Of a stretch of DNA of 54,260 nt, positions 23,625 through 35,208 are shown in pieces. Every line of letters starts with the position of its first letter. Position 1 is the first letter of the stretch. The stretch comes from Sedimentisphaerales bacterium (GTDB lineage Bacteria; Planctomycetota; Phycisphaerae; Sedimentisphaerales; Anaerobacaceae), in assembly GCA_016932835.1 (NCBI GenBank), contig JAFGCD010000144.1, forward strand, positions 1-54,260. The letters run 5' to 3'. The notes under the pieces are model-generated. The model was not told the origin of the DNA, searched no databases, and saw only the letters and a program-made list of their open reading frames with translations. Made by a program: the position numbers and the translations under genes.

Positions 23625-25634
23625 ATGATAATGATGGAACGAGCGTCAAACCGGAAGAGATGTGTACTGCAACTGGCCTGCCTGGCAGTATTGGCCCTCA
23701 ACGGTATCACGGCGGGCGGCGAAGATTCGAAATGGCGGCAGCCGGTCCCGAGACAATGTCCTAATCTTTTTGAATGGACGGACACGTGCAATGTGTACGT
23801 GCTCAAAGAAGGCGACTCGGCGATCATGATCGATCTGGGCGACGGAAGCGTACTGGCACAACTAAACCAAATCGGCGTGACCGGTATCGACTGGGTGCTG
23901 TTCACTCATCACCACCGCGAACAGTGCCAGGGATTCGCTCTGCTGAAGGGTTGGAATGCCAGGACAGCCGCCCCCGCGTCGGAGCGGTCTTTTTTCGAAC
24001 AGCCCGACTTATTCCGCAAGGTCAAGCCCTCCCTTGATGATCCGTTCACGGTTTATGGGGCCAGCTATGTCCGTCCGCCGGTCGAACCGATACTCATCGA
24101 TCGCGCATTTCAGGCCGAAGATACCTTTACCTGGCAAGGCTATCGGCTGCGCTGCCGCCGGACGCCCGGCAACAGCCCCGGCGGCATGACTTACTACCTC
24201 GATACGGACAATCAGCCGCTGGCATTCTCCGGCGATGTGATGCTCGACGGAGCCCGTATGCACACATGGTTCGACACCGAGTGGGACTACGGTTTCGGCA
24301 AGGGACTGGAGACGCTGATCGACTCGGTGGATCGCATCGCATCCGAAGCGCCCTTTTGCCTGCTGCCGTCTCACGGCCCGATTATCTCCGAACCGAAAAA
24401 CCAATTAGCGGACTACGCCGGCAAACTCAAAGAACTGCAGGCTGCTTACGTGCGCGGCTATCCGGTGCACAATGTCACGGACAAAGAAAAAGACCCTCTT
24501 TCACGTCCGACAGCGGCTGTTGATGTGCACCGAGTGACGCCGCACCTGTTCAAATTCAACCGCCCTAACGAAGGCGGTAATTTTTCAATCATTATTGCCG
24601 ACAGCGGCCGGGCCCTGGTCTCCGACTGCGGCCTTATGAGTCCCGAGTTCCTCGACCGCGCGATTATCCGGATGCGACAGCACCTCGGACTCAAGCAAAT
24701 CGACGCTATGGTTATTTCGCATATGCACGGCGACCATTTTCTGCTCGGCGAACACATGCGAACCAGGTATGGGGCCGAGATTTGGACACTGGACCGCATC
24801 GCCGATAAGTGCGAGCATCCCGAGCGTTATGACTATGCAGCAATGATCCAATCCTATAACTCCGGAATCGATTCGCTTTCCATCGACCGGCGCCTGCGGG
24901 ACGGCGAGATAGTCCATTGGGAAGGATATCGCCTGCAGTTTGACTGGATGCCGGGCCAGACGGAGTTCGGCTGCTGCCTCTGGCTGGAATTGGACGGCAA
25001 GCGCATCGCCTTTACCGGCGACAATATCTTCGGCAACCCCGCTGACCCTGCGCAGGATGGTCACGAAGCAGTCGTCGCCCGCAACAGTGCCGTCTTTGAG
25101 GAAGGTTATCTCTACGCAGCGGAGTATCTGAAAAGGCTCCGCCCGGATTTGCTGATGGGCGGCCATTCATTCGTAATGCCCGAGCCAAAGGAATTCATCG
25201 ACCGCTATTATAAATGGTCTCAGGAAATTATTCGGATCTATCGGGGATTGATGCCCGGCCCGGATTATCGCTATCGATTCGACCCTTACTGGGTCAAGGC
25301 CGAGCCCTATAGAGTGACATTACAGCCGGGCAATTCGGCTCAGGTCCAAGTCGTCGTGCGCAACTTTCGCCGGCGGGATCAGCATCATCGCATCAAAATA
25401 TGCACCCCTGGGGGTATCGTTGCCGAGCCGGCCGTATTGGACGGTGTGGTACGCGGCGACTCTCGCCAATCTTTTCCTGTGCGCCTCTCCGCGGAACAGA
25501 ATGCCGAAGCCGGCGTCCGCATCGCTGCGTTCGACATTACGATTGATGAAGAACGCTGCGGACAGTGGTTTGACTTCATAGTTCAAGTCGATGATTCGCG
25601 GGCCGAATCCGCAATCGGCGAACCGGGACATTAA
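23625..25634 (+). CDS. Secreted tandem metallo-beta-lactamase protein
   Basis: The product is 669 residues from ATG 23625 (GCAGGA just upstream; ATG 23631 also possible). A signal peptide covers about residues 1-30. Two MBL-fold domains follow. In the first, the metal motif reads HHHREQ (95-100), with Asp and the last His of HxHxDH replaced. In the second it is intact, HMHGDH (366-371). Each half has its later MBL blocks (FSGDVMLDG and SHGP; FTGDNIFG and GGHSF). The C-terminal about 110 residues look like an Ig-like beta-sandwich. I infer a periplasmic hydrolase with one active and one probably degenerate domain. The neighbouring GT-C gene is 206 bases downstream. Confidence 0.85.
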   Translation: MIMMERASNRKRCVLQLACLAVLALNGITAGGEDSKWRQPVPRQCPNLFEWTDTCNVYVLKEGDSAIMIDLGDGSVLAQLNQIGVTGIDWVLFTHHHREQCQGFALLKGWNARTAAPASERSFFEQPDLFRKVKPSLDDPFTVYGASYVRPPVEPILIDRAFQAEDTFTWQGYRLRCRRTPGNSPGGMTYYLDTDNQPLAFSGDVMLDGARMHTWFDTEWDYGFGKGLETLIDSVDRIASEAPFCLLPSHGPIISEPKNQLADYAGKLKELQAAYVRGYPVHNVTDKEKDPLSRPTAAVDVHRVTPHLFKFNRPNEGGNFSIIIADSGRALVSDCGLMSPEFLDRAIIRMRQHLGLKQIDAMVISHMHGDHFLLGEHMRTRYGAEIWTLDRIADKCEHPERYDYAAMIQSYNSGIDSLSIDRRLRDGEIVHWEGYRLQFDWMPGQTEFGCCLWLELDGKRIAFTGDNIFGNPADPAQDGHEAVVARNSAVFEEGYLYAAEYLKRLRPDLLMGGHSFVMPEPKEFIDRYYKWSQEIIRIYRGLMPGPDYRYRFDPYWVKAEPYRVTLQPGNSAQVQVVVRNFRRRDQHHRIKICTPGGIVAEPAVLDGVVRGDSRQSFPVRLSAEQNAEAGVRIAAFDITIDEERCGQWFDFIVQVDDSRAESAIGEPGH

Positions 25635-25840
25635 GATGGGACGGTTTATCGCATGCTGTGGGACTATTGCATTTTCGACCGGAATCGTATAGCATTCCAG
25701 GCAAGGCTGTATGAACATTGCGAGGGTGTGATACGGAAAAAGTCTCGAAGCGGGGCGGGTGACGTTGTGGGCCGGCGGTCTTGATAATGCTGCCGTAGAG
25801 TCATCGCCGCCAATGGGCATTGAAGTTCTGTGAGGTGAAT

Positions 25841-27394
25841 ATGGGCTCATTGAAGAACAGTTCAGGAGCCATATCGTACGCAGTCCTGGTTGTGGTGCTT
25901 TTGCTGGCGATGCTGCCCCAACTGTTTGTCTTTTCGCATATTACGGATGATGCCTATATCAGCTTTCGATATGCAAGTCGTCTCGCTTCCGGCCACGGGC
26001 TCTCATTCAATCCCGGCGAGAGGGTAGAGGGATTTTCCAATCCGCTCTGGACGCTGCTGATTGCTTTGGGAGTAAGGCTCAGTTCCTTCGGGGCGCCTGA
26101 TATTGCGCGGGTCCTGGGGATTCTGTTCTCCTTGTTTACCGTTATTTGCGCATGGCGGATTTTCTGTCGAGACAAGACCGGCGCGTCCGCCGGCGCGGGC
26201 AACTTCGCATTTTTCTGTGCAATACTTCTGTCCAATCCCGGGTTCCACGTATATGCCACAGCCGGGCTGGAAGGGCCGCTGCTGATGTGCCTGGTCACTG
26301 CAGGCGTGGCGCTGTCCATGAAAAAATCGGTTTCATACAGCTGCCTCGCTGCCCTGGCATTTGGGCTTGCCGGGATAACCAGGCCGGAAGGACTGCTTTA
26401 TGGCCTCTTATGGTTTGCATTCACGTTGAGCCGCCCGGAACGCGGCGAATCCTTGCTGCGCCGGGAATCAGGCCGACTGATTCTGGTATTGCTGCCCTGG
26501 TTAATCTACGAGTTGTTAAGATGGTTCTACTTCGGGGCGCTTCTGCCGAATACCTTCGCCGCCAAACCGCCGGGGGTCTTCGGCGGTGACACGCTCGCCG
26601 TAAGATACCTGTGGCCCTGGATCGGTTCGGTGGGCGGGCTGGTCGCTCTTTCCGCGCTGGTTCTGCTGAGAATCGGTCATTCCGGCCAAAGTAAAACGGC
26701 GTTCAGGGCATGTGCCGGACCTGTAATTGCCGCCATGATTTTCACAACATACGCTCGCGGCGACTGGATGCCCTTTGGCAGGTTCATTGTACCGGTCTGG
26801 CCGCTCGTTTGCATTGTGGTGACTCTCTGGCTTCACTCAGCCCTGGAAAACCTCAAAGGCTACTCCCTGCTCAGGTTCCCCGGCGTGGCAAAGTGCATAG
26901 TCGCAATGGTGCTCGTGCTCTCGTCGATATTGACCTGGGCCGATGCAGTGATTGCCTATAGCGACAACAAGGAATTGAACATGTTGATGAGGGGGCAGGA
27001 TCAAATAGCCGTAGGCCGATGGCTCGCCGATAATGTGCGGGAAGGCGCCGCAGTAGCAACGATAAGACTCGGCGGCATCAGCTATGCCGCGCCGAAACTT
27101 ATATTCTGGGATCTCAACGGCCTTACAGATCGCGAGCAGGCAGCATTTGTTTCGAAGGGCAGGCCCGGCGGACCAAGAAACGACCCAATCCTCAAGCGAT
27201 CCCCGCAAGTACTCGCAATGGTCGAATATGCCGGCCACCAAAAACAGCAGGCAATCGCAGAGGTTATCGAATGGGTCCGCGACAATTATTCACGCATCCG
27301 TTCATTCCCCCAGGGAAATTACGGAACGTTCGATATATGGGTAAGGAAGGGCGCCGAGGACGTGGTGATATCAAGCTCCGACTCTCAGTCATAG
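25841..27394 (+). CDS. GT-C-type polytopic membrane glycosyltransferase
   Basis: The product is 517 residues from ATG 25841, which has GAGGTG upstream; the frame start at 25820 is less likely. It has about nine to eleven hydrophobic helices. The first external loop has HITDDAYISFRYA followed by GHGLSFNPGERVEGFSNPLW, the DD-motif pattern of a bacterial GT-C group that includes mannosyl- and arabinosyl-transferase-like proteins. It should use a lipid-phosphate sugar donor at the inner membrane. It is a different GT-C subfamily from the one at 17983-19389. Confidence 0.8.
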   Translation: MGSLKNSSGAISYAVLVVVLLLAMLPQLFVFSHITDDAYISFRYASRLASGHGLSFNPGERVEGFSNPLWTLLIALGVRLSSFGAPDIARVLGILFSLFTVICAWRIFCRDKTGASAGAGNFAFFCAILLSNPGFHVYATAGLEGPLLMCLVTAGVALSMKKSVSYSCLAALAFGLAGITRPEGLLYGLLWFAFTLSRPERGESLLRRESGRLILVLLPWLIYELLRWFYFGALLPNTFAAKPPGVFGGDTLAVRYLWPWIGSVGGLVALSALVLLRIGHSGQSKTAFRACAGPVIAAMIFTTYARGDWMPFGRFIVPVWPLVCIVVTLWLHSALENLKGYSLLRFPGVAKCIVAMVLVLSSILTWADAVIAYSDNKELNMLMRGQDQIAVGRWLADNVREGAAVATIRLGGISYAAPKLIFWDLNGLTDREQAAFVSKGRPGGPRNDPILKRSPQVLAMVEYAGHQKQQAIAEVIEWVRDNYSRIRSFPQGNYGTFDIWVRKGAEDVVISSSDSQS

Positions 27395-27475
27395 AAACAC
27401 AAAGCGTTCTGAACCTGCCGAAAATTCCCGCGAATCGTTCGAGCGACTCGCCGGTGCGCGGGCGTACGGGGAGTC

Positions 27476-30400
27476 TCAGACCACTGCTGTCTCAGTCGCG
27501 TGTTGTTTGAGCCTGTCACGCTCCTTTGTCAGCGAGTCCAGTTTTCGAGCGATGCTTGAATGCTGCGAGAACAGCCTTGTTAGCTGAGAAGCTTCCTCGG
27601 CGCTGAGCGGTGTATCTCTGTCCTTGACTTTCCACTCCTTTTTGAGTTCGGCTATTCTTTCGGTGACTTGCTTCTTGTTGGTTTCCACCTCTGCGATCTG
27701 CCGCTCGATATCCTCCAACTGCTCGACTGCATTGCCGGGCCTTTGATCGGCTGCTTCTGCTATTCCTTGCTGGGACTGCGAGACATGCTCGTCCATCAGT
27801 TCGTTGAAATGTTCGCGAGCATCCTGGAATTTCTTCTCAAGGCTTTTACCCTCGCCCCTGCTATGTGAATGTTGGTCCCGGCCTTTCACCAACGAATTCA
27901 ACGCATTGACCTTGTTCGTATGTTCCTTGAACAGCCTCGCCAGCCGCGTTGCTTCTTCGCCGTCGAGAGGTTTCTCTCTGTTCTTCAAATTCAACTCTTT
28001 CTTGAGCTTGTCTATTTCCTCTTCCACCTTCTTCTTCGCCGTTTCAGCCTCCGCGATCCGCCTGGCAAACTCTTGCGATTCACTTTGCCCGCTGGTGCGT
28101 ACCTGTGTCTGCCCCTTGCCCGTACTTGGTTCATCAACTTGCCGTCTGGCTGATTCTACGGTCTGTCGGTTTTCTGTAAGCTCCTTCTGCAATTGTTCAT
28201 TTGCGGCTTCCAGTTCCTCGATATGTTTCTCGTTCTTTTCCAGCCGCTCACGATACTGCTGCAACTGCTCTTCGACCTGTTCCTGCTCAGCGGCCTGACC
28301 GGCCAGTTTATCTCTTGCCTGATTCAATTCGTCTATCTGTTTACTGAGATTCCTTTCGACTTCTTGATGCTCTAAGACATCCTGCCGCAACTTCTCATTG
28401 GCGGCTTGAAATTCTCCGATTTCCTGCTCGGCACGCTCCAATTCTTCGCAACTCTGCTTCAATTGCCCTTCGATTCGCTGCTGCTCGGCAGTTTGATTCG
28501 TGACTTGTTGTCTTGCCTCGTTCAACTCGTCGATCTGTCGTTGCAATTGCTCATTGGCGGCTTTTAGCTGCGCGGTTTCGCTTGCGGCGTCCTGCAGTTG
28601 ATTTTCATATTGCTGCGACCTCTCCTTCAAATTCTTGCTCTGAGCCGACCGACTCTGGAGTTGCTTCTTCAGCTTATTCAATTCGCCGGTTTGCTCTGCG
28701 AGTTCCGACTCCGCTTGGCGCAATAAACCGCTCTGTTGCCGAAATTGTTCCTCAACCTGCCGGTTTTCCGCGAGGGCCTGTTGAAGCTGCTCGTTGGCCG
28801 CCGTCAATTCCTGAACCTGCTTCTTGAGGTCGTTCAATTCGAGGGTCTGATCTTCAAACGCAGTCTCCGTTTGACTCAATTTGTCAAGCTTCGCCTGGAG
28901 TTGTTCTTCGGCATGCTGATGTTTGGTCAGTTCCTGCTGCAGTTGTTCATTGCCGGCGTTCAACTTCCCGGCCCGGGCTTCGACGTCCCGCAACTGCTCG
29001 GCATGCTCCCGCAAAGTGTTCTCCAACCGTTCTTTTTCTTCTCGCTGTTTGCGAAGCTCTGCCCTGACAGCATCCGACTCGTCGGTTCGTTCTTCGAGTT
29101 CCGCCCTTGCGTCGCTTAACTGATCGTTTTGCAGGCGAAGTTCCTTCTCAGTTTGTTCGAGTTCCTCGATCTTCTGCTGCAGTTGTGTGTTTACAGACTC
29201 GGCCTCTTCGCCGCGCTGCTCGGCGATCCGGAGTTGGTCGTGATATTGCTTCGACTGCTCCTCCATCTGACATCGCTCAGCGGAGAGATTCTCTATCTGC
29301 TCTTTCATCTCATTCACTTCGACGGCATAGCTTTCAAGCTGCGTTTTTGCCTCGCTCAGTTCCTCGACCTTCTGCTGGAAGCCCTTCTCTTCTTGTTCGG
29401 ATGCGGCCAGTCTCTCTTCAAGCTGCTCGTTTGTGGTCCGCAACTGCTCGGCCTGCTCCTCTGCGCACAGGAGTTTATCACGATACTCCTTCAGCTTGTC
29501 CTCAATCTGAGTTTGCCTGGCGACCTGATCATTAAATTGCTCGACTATCTCATCCAGTTCGGCGGTCCGGTCCTCGAGTTTTTCCTTCACATTACGCAGT
29601 TCATCCGCTTCCACTCGAAGCTGCTCAATAGTCTGCTCGTGCTGAGCCATATCCTGCCGGAGACGTTCATTGGCCGTCTCTAACTCGGTGACTTGTTGGG
29701 CAGACCGCTCGGCCTGCTGTGACAGCTTGCCGTCCAGAAGTCCGTTAGCCTCTGTCAAATGCGAGGCTTGACCTCGAAGCTCCTCATTCCGCTGGTCACG
29801 CTCCGCCAGTTCCTGCCGCAATTGTTCCTCGGCTGCTCTTGATTCGTCTCTTTCCTGTTCAGACCGCTCCAGCCGGTCACTGTATTCCTGTAACAGGTCG
29901 TTCAACTGTTGCTGATCTGCAGCCTGGGCCTCCAACTGCTCTTTCGTCTCCTCCAACTCCTCCGCAGCCCGCCTGAGTTCATTCTCAGTCTTTTCGTGTT
30001 TCGCAAGGTTCGCCTCGAGCTGCGAGTTTGCAGCGTTCAACTCCTCGACTCGCCGCTCGGAATGCTCCAGCTTTTCACTGTATTCCCGCAACTCGTTCTC
30101 AAGGCTTTCCTGCCGGCTGCTTTGCTCGCAGAACCGCTTTTCGGCAGCGGACAAATCATCGACCTGCCGCTGTATTTGCTCTCTGGCGCCGGCCAACTCG
30201 GCACTCTGGTCGCCGAATTGTTCCTCTGTCGCGACTAACTCAGTGACCCGCTCCCGGAGTTCTTCGATGGTTTGTTTGTATTGCGCGAGTTCCCGCTGCA
30301 ATTGTTCGTTAGCCGAGTTCAACTCTGCGATATGTCCCTCCGCCTGCTGTGACTCCTCGATGTAGCGATTCAATTCCTCTCTGAGACTCCCCTCCGATTG

Positions 30401-32065
30401 CGTCCGTTCGGCAGCTTGTTCACGCAGGGCCTTCTCAGCTTGTTCGTGGCCCGCTAATTCTTGGACAAGCTGCTTGTTGGCGGCCTGCCACTGCTCGGCC
30501 TGGGCCTCGATATGCTGCAACTGCTCTGCAAGTTCATGACGCTGTGAAATCTCATCCTCAACTCGATCCTCCGCTCGGCCCAGTTCTTCGGCTTGCTGTC
30601 GATATTGCTCTCTGGCGTCGTTCAGTTCACGAATCAGATCATCGACCCGCGCCTTCACATCGGTCAGTTCCTCGGCCTGCTGCCTGAAATCCAGCTCAAT
30701 CTGCTCGCTCCTGGCATACTCTTCCTGAAGGCGCTCTTCAAATTGCTCCTGAAGTCTTTCATTGTCGGCCTTTAGTTCTGCAGTTTCTTCCCTGGCGGAT
30801 TCTAATTCCGAGAGGTAATCCTGTAACTCACTTTCGATTTGCCGCTTCTCTGAAGACTGCGCATCGAATCGCCTTCCTGCTTCGTCCAATTCTTCCTCTT
30901 GCTGCCGCAATTGCTCTCTGGCGTCGTCCAATTCGGCGGTCAGGTTTCGAACCTGAGTTTTGACACCTTCAAGCTCGTCGGCTTGTCGCCGGGACTGTTC
31001 TTGAGCCTGTGTGCGTTCGGCCAGCTCCGCCCGCAGTTGCTCGTCGGTCTCTTGGCTTTTGAGAAGTTCGGCCTGTAAATGCTGATTCGCTGCCCTTAAT
31101 TCCTTGACTTGCCCCTCCGCAAGCTCGGATTGCTCGCTGTGTCGCTGCAATTCATCGGCCAGTTGCTGCTCGGCACAGACAACAGCGTCGCGATATTGCT
31201 GTACCTGCTTATCAAGCTGCTCTCTCCGACTGTCCTGCTCCAGTAATTGTGTTTTCAACTCATCCAGTTCGGCGGCTTGATTCGCAAGCTCGGCGTTCCG
31301 GTCTCGAAGAGCAGACTCGGTCTGTTCGTGCGCGACAAGCTCATCTTGGAGCTTCTCATTGGATTCTCTGAATTCGGCCAACTGCTGCGCCGAAGTCGTC
31401 AACTGCTCGCGATATTCCCGGAGTTCGTTCTCGATTTGTTCCGCTTCACAGACCCGGCTTTCAAGCTCCCTGTTGTAATTCTCCAATTCGTCAATCCGGT
31501 TTTGGATCTGCTCGGCGGCCTGCCGGTGCTTGGTCAGTTCCGACTGCAAACTGTCGTTGGCCGCTTTCAATTCCCCGGCCTGGCCCTCGGCATTGGCCAG
31601 CAGCGTGCGATACGGATGCAGCTCATCGGTCAGTTGTTTTATCTTCCTCTCGGATTCCACGGCCTGACGCTGGCTGTCTGTCAAATCGACGGCAAAGACC
31701 ACAAGGTCGGCGGCGTCACTCGTCCCGTTTCGAACCGCAATCATTCTTGTCTGTGTCGCCAGAACATTACCGTGGCGGTCAACGTGATCCAGAGGACCGG
31801 CCAGATGCCCTCGGCTTTTTGCCTCCTCCATGAAATCGAGAACATCGACTCGCATTTGCTCCGGGCTGTGGAATGCGCTTATATCTCTGCCCAGAAGTTC
31901 CTCGCCGGTTTCGTAGCCGTGCATTTGCGCCCACGATGTATTGGCGAAAACCACTGCCCCCCTGTCATCAAGAACAATAATCCCTTCAGTCGCTTGCCGG
32001 GCAATAATTGCAAGGTGTTCCGGCGCATTCATACCCCATTGCGACTTATCGATTAGATCGGTCAT
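27476..32065 (-). CDS. PAS-domain protein with about 1,400 residues of coiled coil
   Basis: The product is 1,529 residues from ATG 32065 (GAGGA 8 bases upstream; the longer frame adds an unlikely tail). An N-terminal PAS domain (about 15-130; EGIIVLDDRGAVVFANTSW..., HGYETGEELLGRDI) is followed directly by continuous heptad-rich coiled coil full of Glu, Gln, Leu, Arg and Ala. No kinase, GGDEF, EAL, HTH or membrane segment is seen. Near the C-terminus a 62-residue module occurs twice (about 1336-1397 and 1456-1517; core 'LKKE....KDR/KNR..PL..EEA..L.RLF..H'). The protein is probably cytoplasmic and filamentous or scaffold-like, with the PAS domain as sensor or partner-binding head. A cytoskeletal or polar-organising role is inference. 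Confidence 0.8.
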   Translation of the reverse strand: MTDLIDKSQWGMNAPEHLAIIARQATEGIIVLDDRGAVVFANTSWAQMHGYETGEELLGRDISAFHSPEQMRVDVLDFMEEAKSRGHLAGPLDHVDRHGNVLATQTRMIAVRNGTSDAADLVVFAVDLTDSQRQAVESERKIKQLTDELHPYRTLLANAEGQAGELKAANDSLQSELTKHRQAAEQIQNRIDELENYNRELESRVCEAEQIENELREYREQLTTSAQQLAEFRESNEKLQDELVAHEQTESALRDRNAELANQAAELDELKTQLLEQDSRREQLDKQVQQYRDAVVCAEQQLADELQRHSEQSELAEGQVKELRAANQHLQAELLKSQETDEQLRAELAERTQAQEQSRRQADELEGVKTQVRNLTAELDDAREQLRQQEEELDEAGRRFDAQSSEKRQIESELQDYLSELESAREETAELKADNERLQEQFEERLQEEYARSEQIELDFRQQAEELTDVKARVDDLIRELNDAREQYRQQAEELGRAEDRVEDEISQRHELAEQLQHIEAQAEQWQAANKQLVQELAGHEQAEKALREQAAERTQSEGSLREELNRYIEESQQAEGHIAELNSANEQLQRELAQYKQTIEELRERVTELVATEEQFGDQSAELAGAREQIQRQVDDLSAAEKRFCEQSSRQESLENELREYSEKLEHSERRVEELNAANSQLEANLAKHEKTENELRRAAEELEETKEQLEAQAADQQQLNDLLQEYSDRLERSEQERDESRAAEEQLRQELAERDQRNEELRGQASHLTEANGLLDGKLSQQAERSAQQVTELETANERLRQDMAQHEQTIEQLRVEADELRNVKEKLEDRTAELDEIVEQFNDQVARQTQIEDKLKEYRDKLLCAEEQAEQLRTTNEQLEERLAASEQEEKGFQQKVEELSEAKTQLESYAVEVNEMKEQIENLSAERCQMEEQSKQYHDQLRIAEQRGEEAESVNTQLQQKIEELEQTEKELRLQNDQLSDARAELEERTDESDAVRAELRKQREEKERLENTLREHAEQLRDVEARAGKLNAGNEQLQQELTKHQHAEEQLQAKLDKLSQTETAFEDQTLELNDLKKQVQELTAANEQLQQALAENRQVEEQFRQQSGLLRQAESELAEQTGELNKLKKQLQSRSAQSKNLKERSQQYENQLQDAASETAQLKAANEQLQRQIDELNEARQQVTNQTAEQQRIEGQLKQSCEELERAEQEIGEFQAANEKLRQDVLEHQEVERNLSKQIDELNQARDKLAGQAAEQEQVEEQLQQYRERLEKNEKHIEELEAANEQLQKELTENRQTVESARRQVDEPSTGKGQTQVRTSGQSESQEFARRIAEAETAKKKVEEEIDKLKKELNLKNREKPLDGEEATRLARLFKEHTNKVNALNSLVKGRDQHSHSRGEGKSLEKKFQDAREHFNELMDEHVSQSQQGIAEAADQRPGNAVEQLEDIERQIAEVETNKKQVTERIAELKKEWKVKDRDTPLSAEEASQLTRLFSQHSSIARKLDSLTKERDRLKQHATETAVV

Positions 32066-32233
32066 CCAATCAGTCCTCAAAACAACATCTCTGCCGTTAT
32101 TACCTGAAAACCCTGGAGAACGGGCTTCATATTCAAGAATCGGCAATAATCGAACAGCACTTCGTTTGAATATGCGAAACTATGGGGGGATTCTTTTGTG
32201 ATGTCGGCTCGTATATGTATCTTGGAGCCTGTT

Positions 32234-33517
<1,284 letters not shown>

Positions 33518-33600
33518 AGCTATACTATCCGATTAATGTCATGCCACCTGAGAGAAACCAATTCTTCGATTTTTCACCGAAGATTCGCAATACTTATCCG

Positions 33601-35208
33601 CTAATCATACAGAATCGGTTTCTTGCGCCAGTCCTTATCCTTATCGTATCCGTATTCTGCAACCCTGGGCCTTCGCTCTCGCAGCCGAACCGACTCGATC
33701 CCCGCATAGAAACCCTTCGATCGTTCGTTCTTGCCCACGCACTCAAGCCTCAGCGTGTACTTGCCGGGGTCGGGCCAGAAATCCAACAGATGATACTCCC
33801 GGCCGGCAATATCCTCGCCGTAAAGATCCATCACTCCGCCCAACTTCACGCCGTTGAGGTATGCCTGGTATTTCCCGAAATCGTATGAATGGGTCATAGC
33901 CAGAACCAGCCGTCGCGGCTCCTTTTTCTCCACCTCGAATGGAATCTCGATCCAGGCGTTCGCCGCCTCCTGCGGCATGTACAGCAAATGACCCTCGGGA
34001 TAAACGTCGAGATTCTGAACCTGCGCGTTTCCTTCGCCGTGGTAACGTTGATCCTCGAAGTTGCGTGCGGCGATTATCTTGTCAAGATTCGGCAGCGTGC
34101 GTTCGGAACCGCCGGGGGCGCGGCACTTGAACGTCGGCTTGCCCGTTTGATACCAGAACGCCACGCTCGAATAATCGTCTTCGCGCTCGTTCCAGCTATG
34201 CACCTTGCCTGTCGGATTCTCGTCCGCCGATATCCAGCCGTAGTGTTCGAGAGTTACCTTGATGCCCTTGTTGAAAACGATTGGGTCGCTTATATGCCAG
34301 CGATACGCACTCGTGTGTCCGCCAACAATACCCCATTGGTCGAAATAAGGTACGCCGAAGTATGGCGTGCTCGTTATCTTAAGGCCCCAGGCGCTGAGAA
34401 AATAATCCTCCGTCCCCGTCCCCCAGATAGAAGCCTTCTCTTCGCCGTCGATATAAATCTTCTCATCGCCTTCCCCGAACCACGAAGGGCTGCGAGTCCG
34501 CACGCTCAACACCGTGCCGACGTAATGTCCTTTCCCTTCGGTCTCGAGCACCAGATAATCCCTGCCTTTGCGGGCGGGATACTCCTGGCGGTATTGAGCA
34601 TAGAAGTAGGGCGTATCTTTGGCGACTTTTTTCTTCACCCAGTCGATGTTGTAGTAGAGCAGGCTGACGGGCTTGGCGCTCTGGTTGATAATCTCCATCC
34701 TTGCCGACTTGCGAAACGGCATGTGCCAGAAGCAGTTGTAAGAATCGGCGTCCTCCACAATCACAGGCAGGCTGGTCACCTCGCTGCGCTTGCCGAAACT
34801 GTTTGCGAAGAAATCGCCGACCGGGGCTTCGACTCCCGGGCGATCGCTGCCGTCCCAGTAAATCCGAAGCAGCATCTCCTGGTGATTTGCCGAGCCGTCT
34901 TTCGCCCAGGAATGAGGCGCCGGCCCCAGGAACGTCATCCAGATATGCGTGATAACGCCTGGGCCTTTCACATCCATCAGCACCCTGGTCTGTCCCGGCT
35001 CGACGTTCTTATTGTCCCAGTTGCTGTTCGGATCGGGCTGCCCGTTCGGGTCGAATTTGCCGTCAGGTCCGATCTTATGCGTCGATGTCTCCCGCATACT
35101 TCGCCCCTTGTGGGGCTCGGCCAAGTCTCCCAGCAAGTCCGCAAACACAGCGCTTGCGACAAGCACGGGCAAAAACACAATAATCAAGTTCATTCGTTTG
35201 TTGTACAT
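33601..35208 (-). CDS. Secreted GH172 (DUF2961) glycoside-hydrolase-like protein
   Basis: The product is 535 residues from ATG 35208 (AGGA 8 bases upstream), with a signal peptide ending near FAD. The core has GPGVITHIWMTF, MLLRIYWDGSDRPGVEAPVGDFF, the FHMPF-like 'CFWHMPFRKSARMEI' and WGTGTEDYFLSAWG motifs of DUF2961, now GH172. Characterised GH172 members act on alpha-fructofuranosides or D-arabinans; the substrate here is unknown. The C-terminal part resembles the usual second jelly-roll. It is divergent from the DUF1080 gene, and both encode secreted glycan-related proteins. Confidence 0.88.
   Translation of the reverse strand: MYNKRMNLIIVFLPVLVASAVFADLLGDLAEPHKGRSMRETSTHKIGPDGKFDPNGQPDPNSNWDNKNVEPGQTRVLMDVKGPGVITHIWMTFLGPAPHSWAKDGSANHQEMLLRIYWDGSDRPGVEAPVGDFFANSFGKRSEVTSLPVIVEDADSYNCFWHMPFRKSARMEIINQSAKPVSLLYYNIDWVKKKVAKDTPYFYAQYRQEYPARKGRDYLVLETEGKGHYVGTVLSVRTRSPSWFGEGDEKIYIDGEEKASIWGTGTEDYFLSAWGLKITSTPYFGVPYFDQWGIVGGHTSAYRWHISDPIVFNKGIKVTLEHYGWISADENPTGKVHSWNEREDDYSSVAFWYQTGKPTFKCRAPGGSERTLPNLDKIIAARNFEDQRYHGEGNAQVQNLDVYPEGHLLYMPQEAANAWIEIPFEVEKKEPRRLVLAMTHSYDFGKYQAYLNGVKLGGVMDLYGEDIAGREYHLLDFWPDPGKYTLRLECVGKNERSKGFYAGIESVRLRERRPRVAEYGYDKDKDWRKKPILYD

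Noticed and set aside
27668..32056. Plus-strand open frames opposite the coiled-coil gene (for example 31247-32056)
   Set aside because: They are Leu/Phe-rich antisense products of Glu/Gln/Leu codons; the minus-strand gene has a PAS domain and a good ribosome site.
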